This document shows, piece by piece, positions 25,528 through 34,096 of a stretch of 64,000 nt of DNA. The DNA comes from CAZYMI01 sp964648505 (GTDB lineage: Bacteria > Pseudomonadota > Alphaproteobacteria > Micavibrionales > Micavibrionaceae). Location: positions 46,014-110,013 of the forward strand of contig CAZYMI010000005.1 of NCBI GenBank assembly GCA_964648505.1. The letters are read 5' to 3'. Under the pieces are notes generated by a model. The model was not told the origin of the DNA and searched no databases. It saw nothing but the letters and a program-made list of their open reading frames with translations. How positions within the stretch are numbered: the first letter of the stretch is position 1; every line of letters starts with the position of its first letter. The position numbers and the translations under genes are program-made.

Positions 25528-26206
25528 TGTAAGGGCGCGCCGTATGGCGCTGCGCGTAAACGTACCTGATGGTGTTATTGAGCTTATTTTGCCCAAACGT
25601 TACACCAATCTTGAAGCAAAAATCTTCCTTGAAACACATCAAGACTGGGTTAGAAAAAAAGCTAAAACCCTACCAAGATCACAACCTTTTCATGACGCCA
25701 TGATTTTAAACATTGCTGGCAAAAACAAAATTTTGAATATTGAATTTGATCCAACGTTAAAAACCACTCATATTTCGTATACCAGCGATACAGAATTACG
25801 AATTAGATCTCCCCGTTTGGACCCTACATCAAATATCATTCGATTTTTAAAACGCGAACTTGAAAATTTGATTGTGCCAATGGTTGCGCAAAAATGTTTA
25901 CTCATTGGTAAAGAACCGCCACGCATCACAATTAGGCAGGCCAAAACCCAATGGGGAAGTTGCAGTCACGATGGCAGACTTAGTTTTTCATGGCGCCTTA
26001 TTTTCGCCCCCCTTGAAACCATTGATTATGTTGTCGCGCATGAAGTTGCTCATCGTGTGCATTTTAATCATTCACGCGCGTTTTGGGCGCTGACAAAAAA
26101 ATTATCTCTGCATTACGACATAGGTCGCAACTGGCTTACACAACAATCGCACACTATTATGCGGATTGGCTGTTCAGCAGATAATCAACCGCGCCTTGAA
26201 GAATGA
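25424..26206 (+). CDS. YgjP/M48-like metallopeptidase-domain protein
   Basis: The predicted protein of about 260 residues belongs to the YgjP-like (DUF45) family with zincin motif HEVAHRVHFNHS (HExxH) preceded by the family core TQWGSCSHDGRLSFSWRL. The biological substrate of the family is not established. The start is uncertain: ATG at 25424, 25430 or 25457 are in frame, and all lie inside the end of the upstream paralogue in another frame. The 3' end overlaps ruvX on the opposite strand by 50 bases. Confidence 0.8.
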   Translation: MTMWFPLRPAKMAPIKIDLDALAQAIHPKLALKRSVRARRMALRVNVPDGVIELILPKRYTNLEAKIFLETHQDWVRKKAKTLPRSQPFHDAMILNIAGKNKILNIEFDPTLKTTHISYTSDTELRIRSPRLDPTSNIIRFLKRELENLIVPMVAQKCLLIGKEPPRITIRQAKTQWGSCSHDGRLSFSWRLIFAPLETIDYVVAHEVAHRVHFNHSRAFWALTKKLSLHYDIGRNWLTQQSHTIMRIGCSADNQPRLEE

Positions 26207-26648
26207 ATTGGGCGGCCAGCTTATCAACTACTTCACCACGTCTTTTTCTGGACATATCCACAGATTGAACCAAAAATTTATCCACAGACTCTGTGGATAA
26301 CCTTTCGTCCCACATTAAAATTTCAGGTTTAAGCGCTTTATTTTCAAGAAAACGCTGGAGTTCAAGGGCAAAATCACGAACAGACTGGGCCCTTGGGCCG
26401 GCTGATCCATCCATATTTACAGGCAAACCAATAATGAGCAAGTCTATATTATATTCATTGATGATATCGACTATTTTCTGCGCGTCTTTGCTGAACTTTT
26501 GCCTTTCAATAAGGGTAATCGCTGTTGCAACCCCTGTGATTGGGTCTGCAATGGCAAGCCCCGTGCGAACATCCCCTACATCCAGTCCCAAAGCACGCGA
26601 AAATTGTACCGGACCCGCTATCTTATTTTTCAATGTGATCAATGGCAT
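26157..26648 (-). CDS. ruvX: RuvX/YqgF family RNase H-fold nuclease
   Basis: A 163-residue protein with the YqgF fold: ALGLDVGDVRTGLAIAD at the N-terminus (first acidic residue), LLIIGLPVNMDGSAGPRA in the middle and WDERLSTESV plus VDKLAAQFILQGAVDYL at the end. The family is needed for 16S rRNA 5' maturation and was first annotated as a Holliday junction resolvase. The N-terminus carries about 15 extra residues before the core. It is divergent from gatC, a common alphaproteobacterial arrangement. Confidence 0.92.
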   Translation of the reverse strand: MPLITLKNKIAGPVQFSRALGLDVGDVRTGLAIADPITGVATAITLIERQKFSKDAQKIVDIINEYNIDLLIIGLPVNMDGSAGPRAQSVRDFALELQRFLENKALKPEILMWDERLSTESVDKFLVQSVDMSRKRRGEVVDKLAAQFILQGAVDYLLNSQSA

Positions 26649-26710
26649 GCTTGCGTTCCGCTGGGCGTGGCGTTAAAAATTGCATTCTACACATTATTAC
26701 AGGGTTTTCT

Positions 26711-27001
26711 ATGACAACACTCAATGAAACGCAGGTCCGTAAAGTTGCCAAACTTGCCCGCTTGCAGATTCCAGATGCAGCCTTACCCGCCTATACTGCT
26801 AAATTAAATAGTATTATGGGGTTTGTGGCTCAACTGGATGAAGTGAATACAGATGGCATTGAACCATTATCCAATGTTTCGGAAATTTCTTTAGCCCTTC
26901 GGGATGATATTGTGACGGATGGAAATCAGCAACTTGCCGTCCTTGCAAACGCACATGAACAGTTGGAAGGCTTTTTTGTCGTTCCTAAAGTTGTTGAATA
27001 A
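26711..27001 (+). CDS. gatC: Aspartyl/glutamyl-tRNA amidotransferase subunit C
   Basis: The 96-residue subunit stabilises GatA in the GatCAB complex, which amidates mischarged Glu-tRNAGln or Asp-tRNAAsn. The family pattern is visible: VRKVAKLARLQIPDAAL, LNSIMGFVAQLDEVNTDGIE and a LRDDIVTDG segment. I chose the ATG at 26711, where family similarity begins; the longer frame from 26642 is upstream sequence. gatA follows 19 bases downstream. Confidence 0.95.
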   Translation: MTTLNETQVRKVAKLARLQIPDAALPAYTAKLNSIMGFVAQLDEVNTDGIEPLSNVSEISLALRDDIVTDGNQQLAVLANAHEQLEGFFVVPKVVE

Positions 27002-27020
27002 AACCTTTTAAGTGATTGAA

Positions 27021-28508
27021 ATGAAACAAAATTTAACTGATCTAACAATTGATGAAGCTTTAAAAGGGCTTCGCGATAAAAGCTTTTCAGCAACCGAGCT
27101 TACCCAAGCGCATTTAAAAGCGGGGGAAAGTCTGCGCAGCCTAAACTGCTACACAGTTGAAACGCCAGAAATTGCTTTACGTCAGGCTGGGGAATCAGAT
27201 GCGCGCTATGCTGCGGGCACGCCCAAGCCACTTGATGGCATTCCTATTGGTATTAAAGACCTGTATTGCACGAAAGGCGTGCAAACCACTGCGTGCAGTA
27301 ATATTTTGCGAGGCTTTGTACCCGCTTATGAATCAACCGTAACGCAAAAACTTTTCGATGCTGGCATTGTTATGACCGGCAAGCTGAATATGGATGAATT
27401 TGCGATGGGGTCTGCAAACACGACATCGGCTTTTGGAAATGTCATTTCGCCTTGGCGTAGAAAAAGCAATAACAACATCGATCTTGTGCCCGGTGGATCA
27501 TCAGGCGGGTCAGCTTCTGCTGTCGCGGCAAGAATTTGCATGGGCGCAACAGGGTCAGATACGGGTGGGTCTATCCGCCAACCTGCTGCTTTTTGCGGCA
27601 TTGCAGGCATAAAGCCAACCTATGGCAGATGTTCACGATACGGCATTATTGCCTTTTCATCTTCTCTTGATCAGGCTGGTATTTTTGCCCGCACAACAAA
27701 AGATTGTGCACTTTTGCTTCAGCATATGAGCGGGTTTGATTCCAAAGACAGCACTTCAGCTAATATTCCAGTACCCGATTTTACATCTGCTATCACAAGC
27801 AATGTCAAAGGTCTTCGTATTGGTATTCCAAAAGAATATCGCATGGAAGGTATGCCGGAAGATATTGAAAAGGTGTGGCGCGATGGTATTGCATGGCTCA
27901 AATCTGCGGGGGCCGAAATTATTGACATTACCCTGCCCCATACAAAATATGCTTTGCCGACTTATTATATTCTGGCCCCAGCTGAAGCGTCATCAAACCT
28001 GGCGCGTTATGATGGGATGCGCTACGGCCCGCGGGTTGAAGGCGCAAACCTTGCTGAAACTTATGAGATGACACGCGCGCAAGGATTCGGTGCCGAAGTT
28101 ACGCGACGCATCATGGTTGGCACCTATGTTTTATCCGCAGGCTATTACGATGCCTTCTACGTTAAGGCTCAAAAAGTTAGACGCCTTATTGCGCAAGATT
28201 TCACTGAAGCTTTCAAGCAGTGTGACGCCATTTTAGCTCCAACCGCACCTTCATCAGCTTTTGCGATTGGTGAAAATGAAGATGATCCCATTAAAATGTA
28301 TTTGAACGATGTTTTCACGATACCTGCTTCTCTTGCGGGCCTGCCGGGCATGTCTGTTCCTGCTGGGCTTGATGCGGAAAATCTGCCTTTGGGTCTGCAG
28401 GTTATTGGCAAGCCATGGGATGAAGAAACCGTCTTTAAAGTTGCCTGTGTGATTGAAGATGCTGCTTCTTTTAGCGCCGTGCCAACGATGCTGCGCAAGG
28501 CAGGATAA
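27021..28508 (+). CDS. gatA: Glutamyl-tRNA(Gln) amidotransferase subunit A
   Basis: The 495-residue amidase subunit releases ammonia from glutamine for tRNA amidation. The amidase signature is intact: Lys in GIPIGIKDLYCTKG, cis-Ser in GSDTGGSIRQPA, and the nucleophile Ser in the same Gly/Ser-rich block preceded by PGGSSGGSASAVAAR. An in-frame GTG at 27012 would add three residues; neither start has a strong ribosome site. It lies between gatC and a small secreted-protein gene with only 2 bases before the latter. Confidence 0.96.
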   Translation: MKQNLTDLTIDEALKGLRDKSFSATELTQAHLKAGESLRSLNCYTVETPEIALRQAGESDARYAAGTPKPLDGIPIGIKDLYCTKGVQTTACSNILRGFVPAYESTVTQKLFDAGIVMTGKLNMDEFAMGSANTTSAFGNVISPWRRKSNNNIDLVPGGSSGGSASAVAARICMGATGSDTGGSIRQPAAFCGIAGIKPTYGRCSRYGIIAFSSSLDQAGIFARTTKDCALLLQHMSGFDSKDSTSANIPVPDFTSAITSNVKGLRIGIPKEYRMEGMPEDIEKVWRDGIAWLKSAGAEIIDITLPHTKYALPTYYILAPAEASSNLARYDGMRYGPRVEGANLAETYEMTRAQGFGAEVTRRIMVGTYVLSAGYYDAFYVKAQKVRRLIAQDFTEAFKQCDAILAPTAPSSAFAIGENEDDPIKMYLNDVFTIPASLAGLPGMSVPAGLDAENLPLGLQVIGKPWDEETVFKVACVIEDAASFSAVPTMLRKAG

Positions 28509-28510
28509 AT

Positions 28511-29140
28511 ATGCTTTCGAAGCTATTTTTAATATCTTGTATTATTTTAATGGCTTTCACATTGCTGGTGCAAAACCAGACACACGCGCAGCCATCGGCA
28601 AAACCAGCTGCGCCTGCAATTGCCTTGCCTTCAGCCGAGGAAACCATATCCAAAACCATGGCAAATAACTTTTATAAAAGCTGTATCGCTCAAAGAAAGC
28701 CCGATTTATTTGATGATCTTGATATTGCGGATAACTGCGCTTGTCAGGCATCCACTTTAACAAAGAAAATGACTGTATCGGACATGCGGGCCTTACAAAA
28801 TTTCACCAGTCGCCCCGGTAAAAAAGCGTTGCGAAAATTTATCTATGATGTTGCAATGCCTTGTATGATCAGCCCTTTGCAACAGTCGACTTATAAATCT
28901 TGTCAGGCAAATTATGGGCAAAGACAACATCTGAAAAATGCTATAGCCGCTTGCAAGTGTGCTGGCGAAGAAGCTGTTAAATATCTTATTCAAATTGGCG
29001 GGCAAATTACAGAAGCACAAATGCTGCTTTACCCGGAAGCCAACAAAGATCCTGTTGAAGTTTTAATGCGCAATGTTCAATTTCGTGGTGAAATTGAAAA
29101 CCGCGCACTAAAATGCGTTCAAAATTATTCCATCTACTAA
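28511..29140 (+). CDS. Secreted Cys-containing protein of unknown function
   Basis: A 209-residue protein with a signal peptide (FLISCIILMAFTLLVQNQTHAQ) and at least six cysteines in the mature part, including SCIAQRK, NCACQAS, CQANYGQ, ACKCAGE and KCVQNY. I do not recognise the family. Paired cysteines suggest a disulfide-stabilised periplasmic domain. It begins 2 bases after gatA and ends 16 bases before gatB, so it is locked inside the gat operon though it has no obvious link to tRNA amidation. Confidence 0.75.
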   Translation: MLSKLFLISCIILMAFTLLVQNQTHAQPSAKPAAPAIALPSAEETISKTMANNFYKSCIAQRKPDLFDDLDIADNCACQASTLTKKMTVSDMRALQNFTSRPGKKALRKFIYDVAMPCMISPLQQSTYKSCQANYGQRQHLKNAIAACKCAGEEAVKYLIQIGGQITEAQMLLYPEANKDPVEVLMRNVQFRGEIENRALKCVQNYSIY

Positions 29141-29155
29141 TAAGGTTACATCAAT

Positions 29156-30613
29156 ATGGCACAATTATTACAAGGCGAAACGGGGCAATGGGAAATGGTC
29201 ATCGGCCTTGAGGTGCACGCGCAAGTCACTTCAAAATCCAAGCTTTTTTCAGGTGCGTCCGCAACCTTTGGCGGCGAACCAAACACCCATGTCAGTTTTG
29301 TTGATGCTGGTTTTCCCGGCATGCTACCCACTTTAAATAAAGTGTGCGTTGAAAAAGCGATCAAAACGGGATTAGGCTTAAATGCGCAGATCAATAAATT
29401 TTCTACCTTTGAACGCAAGAATTACTTTTACCCTGATTTACCTACAGGCTATCAAATTTCACAATATCTAAAGCCCATCGTTGGTAAGGGGGAAATTGAA
29501 ATTGATCTTCCGGGCGGCGCGGTCAAAACCATTGGCATTACCCGCCTTCACTTAGAACAAGATGCCGGAAAATCTCTCCACGATCAGCATGCAACCAAAA
29601 GCTATGTTGATTTAAACCGTGCGGGCGTTGCTTTGATGGAAATTGTTTCCGAACCCGATATGCGCGGCCCTGAAGAAGCCTGCGCTTATGTCACAAAACT
29701 GCGTATGATTTTACAGTATCTGGAAACATGCGACGGTAACATGGAAGAAGGCTCTATGCGCGCTGACGTTAACCTATCTTTGCGCCGCCCGGGGGAATCT
29801 TACGGCACACGTTGCGAGATAAAAAATGTGAATTCTATCAAGGCTGTCCAAATGGCTATTGATTACGAAGCCCAGCGTCAAATGGAAATTCTTGAATCTG
29901 GCGGGGTTATTATTCAAGAAACACGCCTTTGGGATCCGGATAAAGGGGAAACGCGATCGATGCGCTCAAAAGAAGAAGCGCATGACTACCGCTACTTTCC
30001 TGATCCTGATCTTCTTCCTCTTATTCTTGAGGATTCTCAAATCGACTCTATTCGTGCGTCCCTTCCTGAACTGCCCGATGATAAGAAGAAACGCCTGATC
30101 GGCACGCTTGGCTTGTCTCAATATGATGCCAGCGTTCTGATTGCTGAAAAATCGCGAGCTGCTTATTTTGAAACGGTTGCAGAAAAGCGTGATGCAAAAA
30201 TTGCAGCCAATTGGGTTATCAATGAACTTCTAGGGGGGTTAAATAAAGCAGGTAAAGACCTGACTGAAAGCCCTGTTCAAGCGCATCAACTTGGCGGTTT
30301 GATTGACCTGATATCAAACAATACAATTTCTGGCAAAATTGCCAAAGATGTCTTTGCTATTATGATGGAAACAGGTGAGGACGCAGCAAAAATTGTAGAA
30401 GATAAAGGCTTGAAACAGGTGACTGACACAGGCGCAATCGAAAAAGTAATTGATGATGTGATGACTGAACAAGCCGCCATGGTTGCTGAATACCGCGCTG
30501 GAAAAGACAAAGTGTTTGGTGCACTTGTTGGTCAGGTGATGAAAAAATCAGGCGGCAAGGCTAACCCGGCCGCTGTAAACGATTTACTAAAGAAAAAACT
30601 AAGCGGAGCATAA
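29156..30613 (+). CDS. gatB: Aspartyl/glutamyl-tRNA amidotransferase subunit B
   Basis: The 485-residue subunit binds and phosphorylates the mischarged tRNA. Family marks: WEMVIGLEVHAQVTSKSKLF, the GatB signature RADVNLSLRRPGESYGTR with CEIKNVNSIK, and the C-terminal YqeY-like tail ending NPAAVNDLLKKKL. The length is normal. A good AAGG lies before the ATG. It is followed at once by two small genes, probably in the same transcript. Confidence 0.97.
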   Translation: MAQLLQGETGQWEMVIGLEVHAQVTSKSKLFSGASATFGGEPNTHVSFVDAGFPGMLPTLNKVCVEKAIKTGLGLNAQINKFSTFERKNYFYPDLPTGYQISQYLKPIVGKGEIEIDLPGGAVKTIGITRLHLEQDAGKSLHDQHATKSYVDLNRAGVALMEIVSEPDMRGPEEACAYVTKLRMILQYLETCDGNMEEGSMRADVNLSLRRPGESYGTRCEIKNVNSIKAVQMAIDYEAQRQMEILESGGVIIQETRLWDPDKGETRSMRSKEEAHDYRYFPDPDLLPLILEDSQIDSIRASLPELPDDKKKRLIGTLGLSQYDASVLIAEKSRAAYFETVAEKRDAKIAANWVINELLGGLNKAGKDLTESPVQAHQLGGLIDLISNNTISGKIAKDVFAIMMETGEDAAKIVEDKGLKQVTDTGAIEKVIDDVMTEQAAMVAEYRAGKDKVFGALVGQVMKKSGGKANPAAVNDLLKKKLSGA

Positions 30614-30614
30614 C

Positions 30615-30842
30615 ATGTCAAAACAACGCTATGAATATAAAGTGGCTATTTATCGGGAAGGTCTGCTGGGCTCTATTTTACTGCAAGGATCAAAGGTTGA
30701 TCCGGTCAAATACACCGATTTTTTAAACCGCAATGCTGCTGAAGGTTGGAAAGTTGTAACTATGGAACGTGAAAGCCGTCGTGAATTTTTATTTTTTAAA
30801 CGGGAAGCTTTTTTAACAATCCTTGAAAGACCGGTTGAATGA
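30615..30842 (+). CDS. DUF4177-like small protein
   Basis: A 75-residue protein with the pattern YEYKVAIYREG, FLNRNAAEGWKVVTMERES and FLFFKREA, resembling DUF4177 (a short beta-alpha-beta domain found in small cytosolic proteins). The start sits one base after the gatB stop with GGAG inside the gatB 3' end, and the stop overlaps the next gene start by 4 bases. Function unknown. Confidence 0.75.
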   Translation: MSKQRYEYKVAIYREGLLGSILLQGSKVDPVKYTDFLNRNAAEGWKVVTMERESRREFLFFKREAFLTILERPVE

Positions 30843-31288
30843 CAAAACCGCAGACTAGCTTTAATAAATTCTTGCCTTCTGTTGAACAAAGACAGAAATT
30901 TTATGGGTTTTCTATTCTGGGCTGCGTCATTGCAATCGCCTTTGTTTTACTGACGACCTTATGGATTCCTGATTTTATGGGATCCTTGTTTGGAAAATTA
31001 CTTGGCACTTTTGCTATTATGATAGTGCTTGCTAGCACATTATATCTTTATTCTTTCAGTTTTCCGGATAAGGTTTCGGCCCTTCTCATCTGGCTTACTT
31101 GTAGTAGCGTTTTGGGGCTATCGGCTTTAGGCCTGCTTGAGATTTGGATATACTCATTTGACACTGCAACGCTTATAAAATGGGGCCTGTCTTTTGTGGT
31201 TATAGGTGGTGTATCGTCACTTATTATTGCGATCAGAGACGATTTGTTTGAAAATAAAGACCTTAAAAAGAATAATTTCCTTGATTGA
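30839..31288 (+). CDS. Small integral membrane protein
   Basis: A 149-residue protein with four predicted transmembrane helices (GFSILGCVIAIAFVLLT, LGTFAIMIVLASTLYLYSF, LLIWLTCSSVLGLSALGLLE and LSFVVIGGVSSLIIAI) and charged ends. I do not recognise a family. Coupled by an ATGA overlap to the DUF4177-like gene. It ends the gat transcript 115 bases before tRNA-Ser. Confidence 0.7.
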   Translation: MTKPQTSFNKFLPSVEQRQKFYGFSILGCVIAIAFVLLTTLWIPDFMGSLFGKLLGTFAIMIVLASTLYLYSFSFPDKVSALLIWLTCSSVLGLSALGLLEIWIYSFDTATLIKWGLSFVVIGGVSSLIIAIRDDLFENKDLKKNNFLD

Positions 31289-31402
31289 AGTCTAGTACCC
31301 ATCCTGCTATAAAATTCTTACTTTTAAGGCTGGTCATAAGGCTGGCAGTGGGCGCAAGCCTTCACTTAAAAACTTTTCAGCATTGCCTTGGCTGAAAAAG
31401 AC

Positions 31403-31494
31403 GGAGCGGTGGCCGAGAGGCTGAAGGCGGCGGTTTGCTAAACCGTTATACGGGTAACACTGTATCGGAGGTTCGAATCCTCTCCGCTCCGCCA
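31403..31494 (+). tRNA. tRNA-Ser (anticodon GCT)
   Basis: The 92-nt sequence folds as a class II tRNA: acceptor GGAGCGG pairs with CCGCTCC, the anticodon loop TTGCTAA carries GCT (31437-31439), a long variable arm follows, the T-arm is GGAGG-TTCGAAT-CCTCT, and the 3' end GCCA is encoded. It reads AGC/AGT serine codons. Its 3' end lies at the left boundary of the direct-repeat-bounded island. Confidence 0.96.
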
Positions 31495-31584
31495 TTATTT
31501 TTCCAACCGTTTTTCGGCTGGCACAGAAAAGCGGTAAAAAAGCCCAATAACTTCAACATCTTCCAAAATAACCTCCGTACCGAT
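31489..31584 (+). repeat. Left 96-bp direct repeat (attL-like)
   Basis: This copy starts at the last six bases of tRNA-Ser (CCGCCA) and runs to CCGTACCGAT. It is identical, base for base, to 34285-34380. On the minus strand it encodes the C-terminal end of a frame (TEVILEDVEVIGLFYRFS, then EKRLEK and a stop). Confidence 0.9.
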
Positions 31585-31626
31585 TGCTTTCATGTTCACA
31601 GCTTTCAGTCATGAGATTTCAATCAT

Positions 31627-31761
31627 TTAGGCGGCAGCGGTTTTTCGTGCTTTGCCTGCCAGAGTTAACTTGTCTCCGCCCCGTATAATGAATTTGGTTT
31701 TGTAAGCCGTGTCATCATTTACCCATTCAATCGGGTCGTTGTCGAAAAGCTGAAGCAACAG
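31627..31761 (-). pseudogene. Unidentified C-terminal protein fragment
   Basis: A minus-strand frame of 44 codons between stops ends in a plausible C-terminus (FDNDPIEWVNDDTAYKTKF, then RGGDKLTLAGKARKTAAA). It has no proper start and lies between the left repeat and fic. It looks like the tail of a lost gene. I cannot name it. Confidence 0.35.
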
Positions 31762-31779
31762 CTAAGGCGATGCCAGTGA

Positions 31780-32946
31780 TTAAACCTCGCCCGCTCCTTT
31801 TTCTAAAATATCGATCAAGGCGGTGTAAATATAGAGGCGTTCTTTGCCGGAGCCGCTGATGTCTTTCACGATCCCTAGCTCTTTCAGGTTGTTCAACGCC
31901 AGACGCGCGGTGGGAACGCTGACGTCGAGCGCACTGGCCATATTGATGGCGTTCGATATCGCAGTCTTTTGAAGCTGGGCATGTGCCTGCCGCGCCGTTA
32001 TGCCTGCGCGTTTCAGCGTGGTGATCTTGTCGTTGTCAGACTTGAACAGTGCGGAAATCGCCTGGCTGGTTTGTACGACCTGATTGGAGGTTTCAGCGAC
32101 GCCATGCAGGAAGAAATCCAGCCAGCCCTCCCAATCGCCTGCCGTGCGGACAGCACTGAGGCGCGAATAATATTCCTGACGGTTATTCTTGAAGAACAAG
32201 CTCAAATACAAATTCGGTTGCCGCAGATCGCCCATCATCATGAGGAAGAAAGTGATGAGTAAACGTCCGATACGCCCGTTGCCGTCGAGGAACGGGTGGA
32301 TGGTTTCAAACTGGACGTGGATCAGTCCCGCATCGACGAGCGACGCATACGAGCGTTCCTCCAGATACAGATATTTCTCGAAAGCATCGAGGCATTCGAT
32401 TAGCCGATCCGGCGGTGGCGGCACGAAAGCCGCATTGCCAGGGCGCGATCCGCCGATCCAGTTTTGCGATGTACGAAACTCGCCTGGCTGTTTGTTACTG
32501 CCGCGCCCTTTAGAAAGAAGAATGGCGTGCATCTCGCGGATCAAACGCAGCGATACGGGAAAGCCTTCCTGCACACGCTTCAAACCATGTTCAAGAGCGG
32601 CAACGTAGGACGAGACTTCGACCACATCATCAATCGGAACGCTGGGTGCTTCACCGCTTTCATGGAGCAACAAGTCTGAGAGCGAGGATTGCGTCCCCTC
32701 GATCTGGGACGACAGCACGGCCTCTTTGCGTACGTAATAATAAAGGAGCAGATTACTGTCCGGCAAGATGTCGGCCACGGCATCGAGCTTGCCCAAAGCC
32801 TGATTGGCCTTGGACAGCAGCCCTTGCAATTCCAGCAAGTTCAAAGACGGCTGTGGCGGCAGCATGGGTGGCAGGAAAGCCTGATAAGTCTCTCCCGCAA
32901 CGCTGCACCGTATATAAGAGCCGAGACGGCTGTTATCGCCGGACAT
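31780..32946 (-). CDS. Fic family protein with N-terminal inhibitory helix and C-terminal winged helix
   Basis: A 388-residue Fic protein. The active-site motif HPFLDGNGRIGR is intact at 217-228, so AMP transfer or a related transfer of a nucleotide phosphate to target hydroxyls is possible. The class II inhibitory motif SSQIEG lies at 79-84. The N-terminal Fic_N-type segment and a C-terminal winged-helix region (ITARQAHAQLQKTAISNAIN, then DVSVPTARLALNNLKELGIV) match the COG3177 plan, in which the wHTH may give autoregulation. No separate antitoxin gene is adjacent. Base composition is higher in G+C than neighbours, consistent with transfer. Confidence 0.92.
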   Translation of the reverse strand: MSGDNSRLGSYIRCSVAGETYQAFLPPMLPPQPSLNLLELQGLLSKANQALGKLDAVADILPDSNLLLYYYVRKEAVLSSQIEGTQSSLSDLLLHESGEAPSVPIDDVVEVSSYVAALEHGLKRVQEGFPVSLRLIREMHAILLSKGRGSNKQPGEFRTSQNWIGGSRPGNAAFVPPPPDRLIECLDAFEKYLYLEERSYASLVDAGLIHVQFETIHPFLDGNGRIGRLLITFFLMMMGDLRQPNLYLSLFFKNNRQEYYSRLSAVRTAGDWEGWLDFFLHGVAETSNQVVQTSQAISALFKSDNDKITTLKRAGITARQAHAQLQKTAISNAINMASALDVSVPTARLALNNLKELGIVKDISGSGKERLYIYTALIDILEKGAGEV

Positions 32947-32976
32947 GGCTGATTATCCTTTCTTTTGGATTCGATG

Positions 32977-33078
32977 AAAGAAAGAATAGATAAATATTCT
33001 TTCTTTGTAAAGCCATTAAATAAGGGAAATCGCCATATTTAGGCGATAAAGAAAGATTTTAATAATTTTTCTTTCTTT
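32977..33078. promoter_or_regulatory. Tandem AAAGAAAGA inverted repeats upstream of fic (putative operators)
   Basis: Two inverted repeats share the same half-site. The first is perfect over 12 bp (AAAGAAAGAATA at 32977-32988, its complement at 32995-33006, 6-base spacer). The second has 9-bp arms (33048-33056 and 33070-33078, 13-base spacer). They begin 31 bases upstream of the fic start codon, where a repressor would sit. The C-terminal winged helix of the Fic protein is a candidate ligand. Confidence 0.6.
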
Positions 33079-33419
33079 TCGAGAGATAAAAACAAAGGAT
33101 AGCCAAAATCATACCCATTTTGACCCATTTACCCACCAGGCGCGACCCTCTGGCCGATCTGAAGCTCTCAATCAGAGGATCGCGCAGTAATTCGACCAAT
33201 TTTCTAATAAAAACAGCCGATCGGCTGGCCTATGACCGCCAGCCTGGCAGGCTCCGAACGGGGTCGCCGCCATCCCTGCCACTGCGCTTGCTCCATATCT
33301 GCCCGTGAGCAGACGGCTTCTCCCGCAGTCCCGACGCTCGAAGGGTCTCGGTCCCCTTATGCAGGCGCTCGATAGGCCGATAACATACAATAGTAGGCCG
33401 AGCCGCTCGCTTCAGTCGT
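33079..33419. other. Island segment without a convincing gene
   Basis: Small frames exist on both strands but none has a start with ribosome site or recognisable family. The sequence is G+C-rich with short inverted blocks, resembling plasmid backbone. I see no functional element here. Confidence 0.5.
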
Positions 33420-33631
33420 TTACGCCACGCTCTCCTTGGCCAGAGATGTCATGTCGGCGATTTTCTGGAATTGATTAAGAATGTCCCGATGGTTCTGGGC
33501 GAGATAACGCACCACTTTGGCGTTGTCGAGCAAAGAGCCGAGATAGCCCTTGGTCAAAGTCAGGCTCAAAACATCCTTGCCGTAATTTTCCTCGATCAGG
33601 CGATATTCACGCTGCAGGCTCTGCCATCAAG
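33420..33631 (-). pseudogene. C-terminal fragment of a ParB/RepB-type partition protein
   Basis: The minus-strand frame opens at a stop near 33632 and reads 70 codons matching the RepB/ParB C-terminal region: LQREYRLIEENYGKDVL, TLTKGYLGSLLDNAKVV, RYLAQNHRDILNQFQKIAD. The N-terminal ParB nuclease/HTH domains are missing. The break point coincides with the start of the oppositely oriented fragment at 33630, so a rearrangement joined two gene remnants. It suggests plasmid or chromid ancestry. Confidence 0.65.
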
Positions 33632-34096
33632 CGGATCGGTCAGCTGACCAGCAGCAATTTACGGGCGATCAAAAACTGGTACGAGGCCAGAAATGCGCCA
33701 TCTTCCGGACATTTACTGCTCTTGGCGAGATCCTCTCCAAGCATCCTGAAATTCATCCTGGAACAGATAAGTGGTGAGGATCTTTGGGATGCTTTTCAGC
33801 TGCTTTCCCACCATGATCAAACCCTGGTGGCAGAGCCGAAAGAAGAGGATTTTGAGGAGATTTTCACGGACAAAAATGTCCCTATAAATGTCCCATTAAA
33901 ATCGTTTAATGACCGTCAACGCTGGTTTTTGATTCTTTTGAAGCGTAAAAATAAAGCATGCGCTGAGGACATCACGGGGCATTTTGGCGTGGCAATCAAG
34001 ACCGCCAGACGCGATATCGAGGGGTTGAAGGATGCGGGCAAGATCCGGTTCGTAGGGGCCAAAAAGACGGGGCTTTATGAAATCGTCGAAAGATGA
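33630..34096 (+). pseudogene. 5'-truncated plasmid-type transcriptional regulator
   Basis: The plus-strand frame reads KRIGQLTSSNLRAIKNWYEA, an HTH-like segment, then HLLLLARSSPSILKFILEQ, an acidic linker and a C-terminal DeoR-like winged helix (NKACAEDITGHFGVAIKTAR, RDIEGLKDAGKIRFVG). Upstream of about 33630 the frame is only antisense of the ParB fragment, so the N-terminus is lost. A TTG at 33722 could still start a shorter 124-residue protein, and the C-terminal domain may be expressed. Family identity is by pattern. Confidence 0.5.

Noticed and set aside
33120..33390. Overlapping small frames on both strands in the island
   Set aside because: Arg/Pro-rich composition and lack of ribosome sites suggest random open frames in G+C-rich DNA.
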